NCBI RefSeq assembly: GCF_016744155.1
Contig: NZ_JADGEW010000003.1
Location: forward strand, 112,421 to 176,420
Direction of reading: 5' to 3'
DNA length: 64,000 nt
Source of the DNA: Amphritea sp.
Lineage (GTDB): Bacteria > Pseudomonadota > Gammaproteobacteria > Pseudomonadales > Balneatricaceae
In this document: positions 11,001 through 20,261 of the stretch, piece after piece
Position numbering within the stretch: position 1 is the first letter of the stretch
Layout of the letters: every line of letters starts with the position of its first letter
The notes under the pieces: generated by a model
The model's database searches: none
What the model saw: the letters and a program-made list of their open reading frames with translations, nothing else
What the model was told of the DNA's origin: nothing
Position numbers and translations under genes: made by a program

Positions 11001-11679
11001 TTTAGTTCTGCAATGTATTGAGCTTAAAAAACATTACGGAGAGGGTGATATCACCGTTGAAGTGTTACGCGGTGTTGAACTTGAGGTAAAGCGAGGAGAG
11101 ACCCTGGCAATTGTTGGTAGCTCCGGTTCTGGCAAGAGTACTCTGTTGAATATGCTCGGTGGGCTGGATCTTCCTAGCTCAGGTGATGTACGTATCGACA
11201 ACTGTTCGTTTTTTGATATCAGTGAAAAAGCCCGTGCTCAACTTCGAAATCGGTCACTGGGATTCGTCTATCAGTTCCATCATCTCTTAGCGGAGTTTAG
11301 TGCGCTGGAGAATGTCGCTATGCCACTGCTGATCAGAGGCGAGCCGATTAAAACCGTACGAGAAAAGTCAGCTGAGCTACTCAGTTCCGTAGGGTTGGGA
11401 CATCGCTTGGAGCATAAGCCGTCAATGCTCAGTGGCGGAGAACGTCAACGGGTTGCTATCGCACGTGCGTTGGTGACCAATCCGGCGTGCGTACTGATGG
11501 ATGAGCCCACGGGTAATCTTGATCGGCATACCGCAGAAGACGTTCAGGCACTGATGGATAATCTGAACGCTGAGTTTGGTATCTCTTTTGTGGTAGTAAC
11601 CCATGACTTGCAGTTGGCACAAAAGCAGGGAAGGGTGATGGAGCTCAAGGATGGTTTACTGCAAGAGATAAAAGTATAA
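10993..11679 (+). CDS. lolD: Lipoprotein-releasing ABC ATPase LolD
   Basis: 228-residue ABC ATPase: Walker A GSSGSGKST, signature LSGGERQRVAIAR, Walker B CVLMDEPTGNLD, typical of the MacB/LolD group. It energises lipoprotein release. The start is taken at the ATG overlapping the lolC stop (CTATGAGTGA); the longer frame from 10957 lies inside lolC and adds a non-LolD extension. Confidence 0.95.
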   Translation: MSDLVLQCIELKKHYGEGDITVEVLRGVELEVKRGETLAIVGSSGSGKSTLLNMLGGLDLPSSGDVRIDNCSFFDISEKARAQLRNRSLGFVYQFHHLLAEFSALENVAMPLLIRGEPIKTVREKSAELLSSVGLGHRLEHKPSMLSGGERQRVAIARALVTNPACVLMDEPTGNLDRHTAEDVQALMDNLNAEFGISFVVVTHDLQLAQKQGRVMELKDGLLQEIKV

Positions 11680-11709
11680 GCTCTGCTGAGTTCGTACATA
11701 GGAACAATA

Positions 11710-11737
11710 AAAAGCCGGAAATTATTCCGGCTTTTTG
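11710..11737. terminator. Bidirectional terminator between lolD and the DUF2062 gene
   Basis: AAAAGCCGGAA-TTA-TTCCGGCTTTTT: a 9-10 bp stem flanked by A and T runs, so it can serve both convergent genes. It overlaps the last codons of the minus-strand gene. Confidence 0.88.
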
Positions 11738-12309
11738 CTTTCTGCTTCATCGAGGTTATTATCCTGAAGCGCAGCTTTATCAGTGCTCTTCTTTTTGATT
11801 TTGCGGAATTTACGCTTGCGCCAGCTTTTGTTTACCTGCCATACCCAGAAGCCCTGCATCAGAAAATAACCCAGAGCCCCGCTGACTATACCGCAGACTA
11901 AAGACCCTACTAGCAGTGGTAACCAAATGTGGGATAGCTCTTCTGTGAGCCACTCTATACTCATCACAAATTCTACCTGTTGAACATCAGCGCCAACAAT
12001 CAGCGTGCCGATCCAATAGGAAAAATAGAACATGGGAGGGATAGTAAGCGGGTTGGTTATCCAAACAAGGCTGACGGATATTGGCAGGTTGCTGCGAATG
12101 AAAAGTGCAACAACAGCGGCAATCACCATCTGCGATGGCAGTGGTATAAAGGCGCAAAAGAGACCAACAAAAAATGCTTTACTGACGGACTTACGGGTCA
12201 GATGCCATAAATTTGGGTCATGTATGTAGCTCCCGAGCCAGCTGAGATAACGGTTGGATTTGAGCTTCTGCTCATCCGGCATATATTTTTTGATAAGTTT
12301 GCGCGGCAT
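11722..12309 (-). CDS. DUF2062 membrane protein
   Basis: About 195 residues from the start MPRKLIKKYMPDE (a TTG 36 bp upstream is possible). Three hydrophobic segments and the block FCAFIPLPSQMVIAAVVALF followed by ITNPLTIPPMF are typical of DUF2062. The C-terminal tail is rich in Lys/Arg and acidic residues. Function is unknown; the same family lies between lol and comEC in P. aeruginosa, which supports the synteny call. The stop codon lies inside the terminator shared with lolD. Confidence 0.85.
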   Translation of the reverse strand: MPRKLIKKYMPDEQKLKSNRYLSWLGSYIHDPNLWHLTRKSVSKAFFVGLFCAFIPLPSQMVIAAVVALFIRSNLPISVSLVWITNPLTIPPMFYFSYWIGTLIVGADVQQVEFVMSIEWLTEELSHIWLPLLVGSLVCGIVSGALGYFLMQGFWVWQVNKSWRKRKFRKIKKKSTDKAALQDNNLDEAESKKPE

Positions 12310-12386
12310 CAGGGACGCATTTATAGTAGATGTATGGGGCCTCAATTATGCCCACAATAGATCGTTAAGCCAACCGGTAATCAAGG

Positions 12387-14678
12387 ATGATAGGTATAGC
12401 TTTTGGTGTAATGTTGGTAGCGCTGCTGCCACAGCTTCTTTCGTTTTGGATTCTAGCCCTCCTTTCGCTTTTATTGGCATTTTTTCTTGCCTCGCTTTAC
12501 CGGCCATGGTGCAGTGAATTTGTTAGAAAACAGATAGCTGGGTTACTTCTGGGAGTGCTTTGCGCATCAGTTTGGGGGCATATTAACCTAAGCCATCGTA
12601 TGCCACTGGATATGCCGACTCAGGTGTTAACGGTTGAAGGGGTTGTTAGTCAGCTTCCTGAATCCCGTCCCGGTTTGGTGCGTTTTCGATTCAACATTGA
12701 TCGGCCTTATCTAAGCAGTACTGCAGAAGCCTCTGGAACAGATTTCAAACATCTACTGTTGAGCTGGTATCGTCCTGATCAGGAGGTTGTGCCTGGTCAG
12801 CGCTGGCGTTTAAAAGTGCGTTTGAAACCTCCTCGGGGGTTTATGAACCCCGGTGGGCGGGATTATGAAACTTACCTGTTTGCTGAGCAGATAGACGCCA
12901 AGGGTTATCTGCTTGATGCCCAACTGTTAAATGGGGCCGAAAATAGTTATAGATTTAAAGCCGAATATATTCGTTATCAGATCCGCCGTTGGTTGAATGA
13001 CTTGCCTGTAAATTCTCAAACGCAGGCAACAATCCGGGCCTTGGTGTTGGGTGATAAACAGGGGTTGGATGATGAGCAGTGGAGCGTGTTGCGCCACACC
13101 GGCACTGTTCATCTTGCCGTTATTAGTGGTTTACACATAGGTATTGCCTGTTTATTGGGGTATCTGTTGGGTGCCGTGGGCCAGCGGCTAGCTGGACGGT
13201 TTTTTCGGGGTGCAGTAGATATAAGAGGGTACAGAATCCTTCCCGCCTTAGCTTTTGCTTCAACCTATGCGCTGCTGGCAGGCTTTAGTGTGCCTACTCA
13301 GAGAGCATTAATTATGGCGCTGGCGATGCTATTACCCGTGCTTATTAATCGAAGTATGAGTGTCTGGCAGCGCTATCTGCTGGCGCTGGTTCTGGTGTTA
13401 TTGATACAGCCTTTGAGCTTATATCAGCCAGGCTTCTGGTTGTCTTTTAGTGCGGTTGGTGCACTTTTATTAATAGTGGCTAACGGGGATGGTAAAAAGC
13501 GAATCAAGCCGTTGATCAAAACTCAGTTCGCGGTGTTTCTTGGTTTGTTCCCTTTGTTGCTGCTTTGGATGGGGCAGGTCGCACTGATTGCTCCTCTGGT
13601 AAACCTTATTGCGATACCAGCCCTTACGTTTATTATGCTGCCCGGTGTGTTGATTGGCTTGATGCTTTGTCTGATAGATCCGCCCAGTGGGGCCGCATTG
13701 CTGAATTTTCTGGGTGATGGGTTTTGGACTTTATTGCAGCGCTGTGTGTTACCCGAAGGGCAGGGACTGTTGGTAGGTCATCCCTCATTGGCGGCATCGA
13801 TTTTAGCGGTGCTGGCAGCGGCTTTGTTTATTTTGCCCGGTTGGATAGGGGGCCGGGGTTTCGCTTTCTTTATGATAATTGCTATGTTTTTTCCCGCCAG
13901 AGATCGGGTTCAATCGGGCGAGTTTAGGGCGACGGTTCTGGATGTTGGACAGGGTCTGTCGGTGTTAATTGAAACCGAACAAAAAACACTGCTATATGAT
14001 ACCGGTGCTGCTTACCCTGTTGGCAGTATTGCTCGCTATACAGTGATTCCACTACTTGAAAATCGCGGAATCGATCGACTGGATCGGCTGGTTGTTAGTC
14101 ATAAAGATAACGATCATTCTGGCGGTTATCGGGATCTGAATGCCGAAGTCGAAATCGCCGAGTTTCATACTGGCAGCCCGGACCTGCGTAATCGCTTTAA
14201 TGCTAAACCCTGCCGTTCAGGTGTTGCCTGGGAGTGGGGTGCTGTCCGGTTCAAATATATTCAGCCACCTAGCCCCTTGCCGCTGACTGAAAATAACCGT
14301 TCCTGTGTGTTACTGGTGCAGTCAGCGGGTTGTAGCTTGATTATTCCTGGTGACATTGAGAGTAGTGTTGAAGAGCAGATTATCAGGGAATATCCCAACC
14401 TAAAGGTTAACTGGCTGATCGCAGCTCATCACGGCAGTCGATTTTCTAGTTCTGACATGTGGTTAACGAGCCTAAAACCTGAAAATGTAATATTCAGCGC
14501 GGGTTTTAATAACTCTTATGGGCATCCTGCGGGGGATGTTGTCCGGCGTGTAGGAGACTTAAAGATTCCAATGGCGAGTACTGTTAAGGGAGGTGCATTG
14601 ATTTTATCAAGCGGATCAGATGGTTGTTTTACGAAGCGTTATCGGGATCAGAAAAAGCGTTATTGGACAGCAGGTTAA
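12387..14678 (+). CDS. comEC: DNA uptake channel ComEC/Rec2
   Basis: 763 residues. The N-terminus has several membrane helices, followed by a soluble OB-like part, the Competence domain (HTGTVHLAVISGLHIGI … VPTQRALIMA) with many helices, and a C-terminal metallo-beta-lactamase-like domain with SHKDNDHSGGY and AAHHGSRFSSS. ComEC carries single-stranded DNA across the inner membrane in natural transformation; the MBL domain is thought to be the nuclease. The full length suggests a working gene. No other competence gene is in the window. Confidence 0.93.
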   Translation: MIGIAFGVMLVALLPQLLSFWILALLSLLLAFFLASLYRPWCSEFVRKQIAGLLLGVLCASVWGHINLSHRMPLDMPTQVLTVEGVVSQLPESRPGLVRFRFNIDRPYLSSTAEASGTDFKHLLLSWYRPDQEVVPGQRWRLKVRLKPPRGFMNPGGRDYETYLFAEQIDAKGYLLDAQLLNGAENSYRFKAEYIRYQIRRWLNDLPVNSQTQATIRALVLGDKQGLDDEQWSVLRHTGTVHLAVISGLHIGIACLLGYLLGAVGQRLAGRFFRGAVDIRGYRILPALAFASTYALLAGFSVPTQRALIMALAMLLPVLINRSMSVWQRYLLALVLVLLIQPLSLYQPGFWLSFSAVGALLLIVANGDGKKRIKPLIKTQFAVFLGLFPLLLLWMGQVALIAPLVNLIAIPALTFIMLPGVLIGLMLCLIDPPSGAALLNFLGDGFWTLLQRCVLPEGQGLLVGHPSLAASILAVLAAALFILPGWIGGRGFAFFMIIAMFFPARDRVQSGEFRATVLDVGQGLSVLIETEQKTLLYDTGAAYPVGSIARYTVIPLLENRGIDRLDRLVVSHKDNDHSGGYRDLNAEVEIAEFHTGSPDLRNRFNAKPCRSGVAWEWGAVRFKYIQPPSPLPLTENNRSCVLLVQSAGCSLIIPGDIESSVEEQIIREYPNLKVNWLIAAHHGSRFSSSDMWLTSLKPENVIFSAGFNNSYGHPAGDVVRRVGDLKIPMASTVKGGALILSSGSDGCFTKRYRDQKKRYWTAG

Positions 14679-14738
14679 TCACTATTATGGTACTTGACTC
14701 TATGCTAGAGTATGGGCCGGTTTCTAGGAGGATTTCTG

Positions 14739-15359
14739 GTGTTCGAATTGATTCAATCCGGTGGTTGGCTAATGGTGCCAATTATCGCCTGTTCTGTGTT
14801 TTCTCTGGCTATCTGTCTGGAGCGCTTCTGGGTTTTACAAAAGAAGCGCGTAGCCCCCACTAATTTGCTATCTGAAGTCTGGGTATTGGTGCGCAGTGGC
14901 GAAATGACGCCTGAACGTATGCATCTGATACGTAATGAGAGCTTTCTGGGCCAGATCATGGTCGCGGGCTTGAATAACTCCAAGCATGGTCGTGAGATCA
15001 TGAAGGAAAGCATTCAGGAAGCGGCGCAGCATGTAATGCACCAGATGGAGCGGTTTCTTAACTCTCTGGGTACTATTGCTGCCATCTCTCCGTTGTTGGG
15101 GCTGTTGGGTACAGTTATCGGCATGATTAAAGTCTTTGCTGAAATCATGCTGCAAGGCACCGGTAATGCGAATGTGCTTGCCGGGGGCATATCTGAAGCG
15201 CTTATTACCACCGCGGCGGGTTTGACCGTTGCGATCCCAACACTGGTTTTTCACCGTTATCTGCAGCGTCGGGTCGAAACCCTGCTTATTGAGATGGAAC
15301 AGGAATCTCAGAAGCTGGTCGAAGTGGTACACGGTGAACGTGAAGTTGATTTTGAATAA
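14739..15359 (+). CDS. exbB: ExbB/TolQ/MotA-family proton channel protein
   Basis: 206 residues, three membrane helices; the conserved GTIAAISPLLGLLGTVIGMIKVF and ALITTAAGLTVAIPTLVFHRY segments are the hallmark of ExbB/TolQ. The GTG start is chosen because AGGAGG lies 7 bp upstream and the protein then begins at the usual position before GGWLMVPI. It pairs with the following ExbD-like gene as a proton-driven motor. The partner TonB is not here; in P. aeruginosa the same pair sits before lpxK, and its role there is not well defined. Confidence 0.92.
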   Translation: MFELIQSGGWLMVPIIACSVFSLAICLERFWVLQKKRVAPTNLLSEVWVLVRSGEMTPERMHLIRNESFLGQIMVAGLNNSKHGREIMKESIQEAAQHVMHQMERFLNSLGTIAAISPLLGLLGTVIGMIKVFAEIMLQGTGNANVLAGGISEALITTAAGLTVAIPTLVFHRYLQRRVETLLIEMEQESQKLVEVVHGEREVDFE

Positions 15360-15362
15360 CCG

Positions 15363-15791
15363 GTGAATCGATTGAAATTCCGACGTAAAAAGCCTGAAGA
15401 AGTTTCTGTAAACCTGACATCACTCATCGATGTGGTCTTCCTGCTGCTGATCTTTTTTATGGTATCGACTACCTTTACCAAAGAAACTCATATTGAGATC
15501 AACCTGCCAGAAGCGGAAGGTGAAGTGGTTGAGTCTCAGACTGATTCAATTGAAGTGACCGTGAGTATAGAAGGTGCTTTCAGTGTCAATGGTCAAGCGC
15601 TTCTGAACAGTCAGCCCGATACTTTGCGCAGGGCCATCATGGATCAGGCCGGCGATAATCGTAAACTACCTTTTGTTATCTCGGCAGACGCTAATACTCC
15701 CCATCAGTCAGTTGTGACGGTGATGGATGTGGCGGGCAAACTGGGTTTTGCCGGTCTGAGTATTACGACTCAACAAGCGGCTGAGCAGTAA
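15363..15791 (+). CDS. exbD: ExbD/TolR-family protein
   Basis: 142 residues, GTG start 3 bp after the exbB stop. The single N-terminal helix holds the essential aspartate (LTSLIDVVFLLLIFF), followed by a periplasmic domain. It forms the proton channel with the ExbB-like protein. The stop is 2 bp before lpxK, so the envelope genes form one operon. Confidence 0.92.
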   Translation: MNRLKFRRKKPEEVSVNLTSLIDVVFLLLIFFMVSTTFTKETHIEINLPEAEGEVVESQTDSIEVTVSIEGAFSVNGQALLNSQPDTLRRAIMDQAGDNRKLPFVISADANTPHQSVVTVMDVAGKLGFAGLSITTQQAAEQ

Positions 15792-15793
15792 CC

Positions 15794-16816
15794 GTGGGGC
15801 TGGAGCAAGCCTGGTATCGTGGCAGTCGCTGGCTAAAGTTATTGCGGCCACTGGAATCGCTGTTTTGTATTCTTGCCCGCCGCCGCCGTCAAGAATATCA
15901 GCAGGGTAAGCGTCCAAGTTGGACCGCGCCGGTTCCAGTTGTTGTCGTGGGTAATATCTCCGTGGGTGGGACCGGTAAATCTCCTCTGGTCATCTGGTTA
16001 GTCGAACAGCTGCGACAACAGGGTTATAAGCCTGGTGTTATTAGTCGCGGGTATCGGGCCACACCACCAACTACTCCTTATTTTGTTACCGCCGCGTCTT
16101 CTTCTGCTGAAGCTGGTGATGAGCCCTTAATGATTGTCAGACGTACCGGTGTTCCACTGGTTATCTCTGCTGACCGTGTTGCTGCAGCGAAATTGCTGTT
16201 AGAGCAGACTAGCTGTGATCTGATTATCAGCGATGACGGAATGCAGCATTATGCGTTAAATCGCTCCATAGAGATTGCAGTGATCGATGGCGCCAGAGGC
16301 TTTGGTAATGGCCGTTGTCTGCCAGAAGGGCCTTTAAGAGAGCCGGTTGAACGCTTAGAAGAAGTTGATCTGATCGTCGTCAATGGCGGCTCTCCTGGCA
16401 ACCTTCTGAAGAATAGTCTTCTGCATAAAGCCTTTCCTATGATGTTACAGCCCGGAGATTTGGTTCGTTTGACTGATGATCAGCGGGTTGCTGTCGATCA
16501 GTGGTCTCTCTCCCGTCAGGTCAATGCTGTAGCTGCTATTGGCAACCCGAAGCGCTTTACAGAAACGCTGAGTGCGCTAGGATTTACCTCTAAGCTCTAT
16601 AGTTTTCCTGATCATCATACTTATACCGAGAGAGATTTTAGTTTTCACCAGGAACGTCCGCTGATTATGACTGAAAAAGATGCGGTAAAATGCGATCATA
16701 TAGCCTTAACTGATGCTTGGTATTTGCAGGTTAACGCAGATCTGGACAACGACTTTATTACACAGCTGGGCAGTCTTCTTGATGGGCTGCCTTCAGCAAT
16801 GAATGAAACCGAATAA
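15794..16816 (+). CDS. lpxK: Tetraacyldisaccharide 4'-kinase
   Basis: 340 residues, GTG start. LpxK phosphorylates the 4' position of the lipid A precursor at the inner membrane. The N-terminal hydrophobic stretch and the P-loop GNISVGGTGKSPLV are diagnostic; IISDDGMQHYAL and the SRGYRA motif also match the family. The gene is coupled to exbB/exbD upstream and ycaR/kdsB downstream. Confidence 0.95.
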   Translation: MGLEQAWYRGSRWLKLLRPLESLFCILARRRRQEYQQGKRPSWTAPVPVVVVGNISVGGTGKSPLVIWLVEQLRQQGYKPGVISRGYRATPPTTPYFVTAASSSAEAGDEPLMIVRRTGVPLVISADRVAAAKLLLEQTSCDLIISDDGMQHYALNRSIEIAVIDGARGFGNGRCLPEGPLREPVERLEEVDLIVVNGGSPGNLLKNSLLHKAFPMMLQPGDLVRLTDDQRVAVDQWSLSRQVNAVAAIGNPKRFTETLSALGFTSKLYSFPDHHTYTERDFSFHQERPLIMTEKDAVKCDHIALTDAWYLQVNADLDNDFITQLGSLLDGLPSAMNETE

Positions 16817-16849
16817 TTTACATTTAGCACTCCAATAGAGGCATTAGAG

Positions 16850-17035
16850 ATGGATAAGAAATTACTGGATATCCTGGTTTGCCCGGTATCTAAAGCGCCG
16901 GTCGAGTGGAACAAAGAGACTAATGAGCTAATTTGTCGCAGCTCAGGTCTGGCTTATCCGATTCGTGATGATATTCCCGTTATGTTGGAAACTGAAGCAC
17001 GAACCCTGACCTCTGACGAACGACTGAGTAAGTAG
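16850..17035 (+). CDS. ycaR: Trm112-like protein YcaR
   Basis: 61-residue YcaR/UPF0434 protein. The start [16 protein letters not shown] resembles the Trm112 zinc-ribbon, here with a single cysteine pair reduced (only one CP motif plus a later Cys). The family regularly sits between lpxK and kdsB. Function is unproven. Confidence 0.93.
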   Translation: MDKKLLDILVCPVSKAPVEWNKETNELICRSSGLAYPIRDDIPVMLETEARTLTSDERLSK

Positions 17036-17043
17036 GCATCACT

Positions 17044-17808
17044 ATGGCTTTTTCTGTCGTTATTCCAGCCCGATTTGGTTCATCCCGTTTTCCTGGAAAG
17101 CCGCTGGCAGATATTGCCGGTAAACCGATGGTTCAGCATGTCTATGAGCGTGCCATTCAGAGTGAAGCACAACGCGTTATTATCGCCACTGATGATATGC
17201 GTATTGCTGACGCGGCTAAAGCCTTTGGCGCTGAAGTTTGTCTGACATCTGCAGACCATCCATCCGGTACTGATAGGTTACAGGAAGTGGTTCACTCGCT
17301 GGGTTTCTATGCGGATGACATCGTGGTGAACGTTCAGGGTGATGAACCTCTGATTCCACCACGGGTTATTAATCAGGTGGCCCATAACCTGAGTGCGGTG
17401 CCTGAGGCTAGTATCGCTACGCTGAGTGAGCCAATCACTGATATCGAGTCACTGCTGAATCCTAATGTCGTCAAGGTTGTGTCTGATCAGACGGGCCGGG
17501 CGCTTTATTTCAGCCGTGCGCCTATTCCCTGGCCGAGAGATGCTTTTGCTACTCCGACAGGGCAAGAAACACTACCGGAAGGGGTTAACTTTCAACGTCA
17601 CATAGGGATCTATGCCTATCGGGTTAAGCTCCTTAATGATTTTGTAAAGTGGGCGCCTGCACCGCTTGAAGAAACTGAGTGTCTTGAGCAGTTACGGGCA
17701 ATGTGGAACGGTGCGGTGATTCATGTTGATGAAGCTGATGAGCTACCACCAGCCGGTGTTGACACCCCAGAGGATCTGGAGCGTATTCGTCACCTTTTTG
17801 ATGCTTAA
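17044..17808 (+). CDS. kdsB: 3-deoxy-manno-octulosonate cytidylyltransferase (CMP-KDO synthetase)
   Basis: 254 residues. Activates KDO with CTP for lipopolysaccharide inner core. The nucleotide-binding start [17 protein letters not shown], the [11 protein letters not shown] block and the YRVKLL…ETECLEQLR region are diagnostic. It is 8 bp after ycaR. In P. aeruginosa the next genes are the low-molecular-weight phosphatase and murB; here these are displaced by about 45 kb. Confidence 0.96.
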   Translation: MAFSVVIPARFGSSRFPGKPLADIAGKPMVQHVYERAIQSEAQRVIIATDDMRIADAAKAFGAEVCLTSADHPSGTDRLQEVVHSLGFYADDIVVNVQGDEPLIPPRVINQVAHNLSAVPEASIATLSEPITDIESLLNPNVVKVVSDQTGRALYFSRAPIPWPRDAFATPTGQETLPEGVNFQRHIGIYAYRVKLLNDFVKWAPAPLEETECLEQLRAMWNGAVIHVDEADELPPAGVDTPEDLERIRHLFDA

Positions 17809-17926
17809 AAACGAAATCAGATACGATAAAACGGATTGCTTTTGTATGTCGAGCTGACATGTAAAGTTGTTTTTAACTATCTGATTTTAAAATGTTTAAT
17901 GATTTTTATTTAAAGCGTCATTAATG

Positions 17927-17941
17927 CTTTCTGAAAACTAT
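17927..17941 (+). repeat. 15-bp direct repeat, left junction copy
   Basis: CTTTCTGAAAACTAT, identical to the copy just upstream of the phosphatase gene near the other end of the inserted block. It lies in the AT-rich 239-bp gap after kdsB, in which I see no gene and no clear terminator. Flanking bases differ on both sides, so the identity stops at 15 bp. Confidence 0.6.
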
Positions 17942-18047
17942 ATAGCTCGATCTACTATTAACAATAGCCCATTCTATAACTGAGTTGTTTTCTTAGACTC
18001 TGGCACAAGGCCGGACATTATTTCAATTATTCTCGGATGAAAACAAA

Positions 18048-18422
18048 ATGCTTGTAGGTGTTAGTTTTGGTACCAATGATCTTTCACGCGCCGTAGAATT
18101 TTATGATCGTCTTCTGGGCGAGCTAGGTATGGTGCGGACTATGAAGGTCGATAATGAAGTAGGCTATGGCCCCGTTGGTGGTCAGAGTTGTTTCTGGATA
18201 TTGGAACCCTTTAATCAACAACCGGCAACTCGCGGAAACGGTACTCAGGTGACTTTTAAAGCATCGAGTACCGACGTCGTCGAAAAGTTTCACCGGACAG
18301 CGCTGGAACTCGGAGGGTCTGATGATGGTGCCCCCGGTTACCGGTATCGTCCACATTACTATGGGGCCTACTGTCTTGATTTAGATGGCAATAAGCTACA
18401 TGTCATGCACGAAGCTGATTAA
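18048..18422 (+). CDS. VOC-family (glyoxalase-like) protein
   Basis: 124 residues with the two-module fold of the vicinal oxygen chelate superfamily: VSFGTNDLSRAVEFYDRLLGELGM at the start and YYGAYCLDLDGNKLHVMHE at the end. Substrate is unknown; a glyoxalase, a fosfomycin-resistance-like or a dioxygenase-like role are all possible. It stands alone between the kdsB gap and the porin promoter, with no operon partner. Confidence 0.8.
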   Translation: MLVGVSFGTNDLSRAVEFYDRLLGELGMVRTMKVDNEVGYGPVGGQSCFWILEPFNQQPATRGNGTQVTFKASSTDVVEKFHRTALELGGSDDGAPGYRYRPHYYGAYCLDLDGNKLHVMHEAD

Positions 18423-18739
18423 GAAGAACCTATAGTCAGACAATGACTGTTACAAGCCTCAAATTCTACTGCAAATTACTGCGTAATCTTTGCGTTCTAG
18501 CTTGATCCTTTTCATCGCTATTATCAGTTAGGGCAGGGCTTTCACTTCTCTACGTAACTTGCTTCTAAACTTACGACTAGCAACGAACTATCATTGCTAA
18601 ATCATCGTTTAAATCCTGGTTATTGCACGTGCCTGCGTATCTGTTAAGTAAGCTTTCTTAGCTCCATTACAAACAAATACTTTACAAGTTATCGTATCGA
18701 TCCCCTTCGTTGAAGCTTCATTGTGACCCCATTTTCTGT
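18423..18739. other. Intergenic stretch before the porin promoter
   Basis: About 317 bp with no convincing gene, terminator hairpin or RNA. The short frames that cross it lack ribosome sites and resemble no protein I know. Confidence 0.6.
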
Positions 18740-18768
18740 TTGACAGAATCATCACTAAATAATATAGT
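18740..18768 (+). promoter_or_regulatory. Sigma-70 promoter of the porin gene
   Basis: Perfect -35 TTGACA, 17-bp spacer, then TATAGT as -10. The predicted transcription start near 18775 falls inside the tandem IclR-type operator, which begins at the last two bases of the -10. This arrangement fits repression of a strong promoter. Confidence 0.75.
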
Positions 18769-18800
18769 CCGTATAACGCACTTAAGTGCGTCATACGAAC
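18767..18800. promoter_or_regulatory. Tandem 15-bp operator (PcaR/IclR-type), porin promoter
   Basis: Two copies, GTCCGTATAACGCAC and GTGCGTCATACGAAC, with starts exactly 19 bp apart. They are related to the GTTCGTTATACGAAC palindrome found before the BKACE gene and to the copies before the hydroquinone operon. The inner half-sites also form the perfect palindrome CGCACTTAAGTGCG. Confidence 0.7.
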
Positions 18801-18830
18801 ATTATAACAAATCTAAGAAAGGTTGCAGTC

Positions 18831-20168
18831 ATGATGAAGAAAAAGTTACTAGCCGCTTGTGTCGGGTTAGGCATGATGAGTGGGTCATATCAGGCTTTAG
18901 CTGAGGACTCTAACCCCCATGGTTTTTTGGCGCGTTCATTGATCGGTGACTCGCTTGAGAAACATGGTATTCAGGTGCACGGTTGGATGCAGGCAGGCCT
19001 GATAGCAAACAACAATGATACTGATGATGTATCTAAACAGGCATTCTTTAACAGTGATGAAGGATTCAACCTGAATCAGTTTGCTCTGGTCATAGAGAAA
19101 CCAGTGAAAAGTAATATTGTGTCCCGGGCAACGCCCACGCCGGCACCAATGCCCGAAGAGATGGATTGGGGCTTTAACATCACTACTCTTTACGGTAACG
19201 ATGCTCAGTTCTTTAAAACCTATGGCCTAGATGAAGATTTTGAGATCAATGATCCGGCTGATGGTAATGAAGAAGCATTCAATATCGCTCAGGCATACCT
19301 TGAATTTTATATGCCGGTATTGGGTGGCTCTAATCTAATGTTGGGGTTGTTCCATACACCCCTTGAAAATGAGATTGGTTTCGCATTACCGGCACCTGCG
19401 CCTACAGAGTTTTATACTCATCCTTACTCTTTTATGCATGGTCCGGCTAAACACTTCGGTGCGTTGTGGTCTGCTAAGCTGCCGTCAGCACCGGGGGAAA
19501 ATATCCTTGGTTTTGAACTGGGTGTCGTGCAGGGCTGGAACAACTTGCAGGATGATAATGGCGATCTGGATGTGATTGCTAACCTGCGTTGGCGCTCTCC
19601 TGATATGGCCACCTGGGTAGACTGGGAGAATATCTACGGTAACGGAGCAGCAGATAGCTATGCTGCCTGCGGCTGTGGTTCGCCTTTCCCAACAACGGCG
19701 ACAGAAAAAGAGGACGCGACTCGATATGCAACTTATCTGACAGTATCCCAGGTGCTCGATCAGAATAACCGAATTGCTGTTGAGATGACTTACGGTAAGC
19801 AAGAGAAAGCCGCACTGAACACTGTCCTTAATGGCGTAACTGATGCTGAGTGGTATGGTGCAAATGTGAACTGGTATCACCAACTATCGCCTGGAGCCAG
19901 TTGGAATAGCCGGTTGGAATGGTTTAACGCGGAAGATGCTGCGCATGTGGTTATGACCGGTGCGGCTGCCGGCAAGGCTCCCTCAGAGTGGAGTACCGGT
20001 AGCTTCTATGCTTTGACGACCGGGGTTTCCTGGTTCCCACATCCAGCGGTGCGTATCCGACCTGAATTGCGTTATGACATGCAAGATAGTGATGGACCGG
20101 CTGCCTTTGCTAATGGAACCGAAGACACCCAGCTAACAGCGTCTCTGGATCTGACTCTGTATTTTTAA
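18831..20168 (+). CDS. Outer-membrane porin, probably for aromatic substrates
   Basis: 445 residues from ATG 18831 (8 bp after AAAGG; the longer frame from 18786 runs through the operator). Signal peptide ends QALA. The mature part is rich in Trp, Tyr, Asn and Asp with amphipathic strands and ends in a phenylalanine (LDLTLYF), as beta-barrel proteins do. It belongs to the broad group of porin-like proteins found in catabolic clusters; the exact family is uncertain. The shared operators tie it to the hydroquinone regulon as the likely outer-membrane entry channel. Confidence 0.8.
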   Translation: MMKKKLLAACVGLGMMSGSYQALAEDSNPHGFLARSLIGDSLEKHGIQVHGWMQAGLIANNNDTDDVSKQAFFNSDEGFNLNQFALVIEKPVKSNIVSRATPTPAPMPEEMDWGFNITTLYGNDAQFFKTYGLDEDFEINDPADGNEEAFNIAQAYLEFYMPVLGGSNLMLGLFHTPLENEIGFALPAPAPTEFYTHPYSFMHGPAKHFGALWSAKLPSAPGENILGFELGVVQGWNNLQDDNGDLDVIANLRWRSPDMATWVDWENIYGNGAADSYAACGCGSPFPTTATEKEDATRYATYLTVSQVLDQNNRIAVEMTYGKQEKAALNTVLNGVTDAEWYGANVNWYHQLSPGASWNSRLEWFNAEDAAHVVMTGAAAGKAPSEWSTGSFYALTTGVSWFPHPAVRIRPELRYDMQDSDGPAAFANGTEDTQLTASLDLTLYF

Positions 20169-20216
20169 GTTTATAGCGAAGCCGACCCCCTTCCGGTTTC
20201 CTGCTTACTGATACAG

Positions 20217-20243
20217 AAAACCCGCCAATTGGCGGGTTTTTTT
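20217..20243. terminator. Bidirectional terminator between porin and IclR regulator
   Basis: AAAACCCGCC-AATT-GGCGGGTTTTTTT: an 8-bp GC-rich stem with A and T runs on the two sides, between two convergent genes. Confidence 0.92.
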
Positions 20244-20261
20244 ATTTGATCCGTTCTGAGA

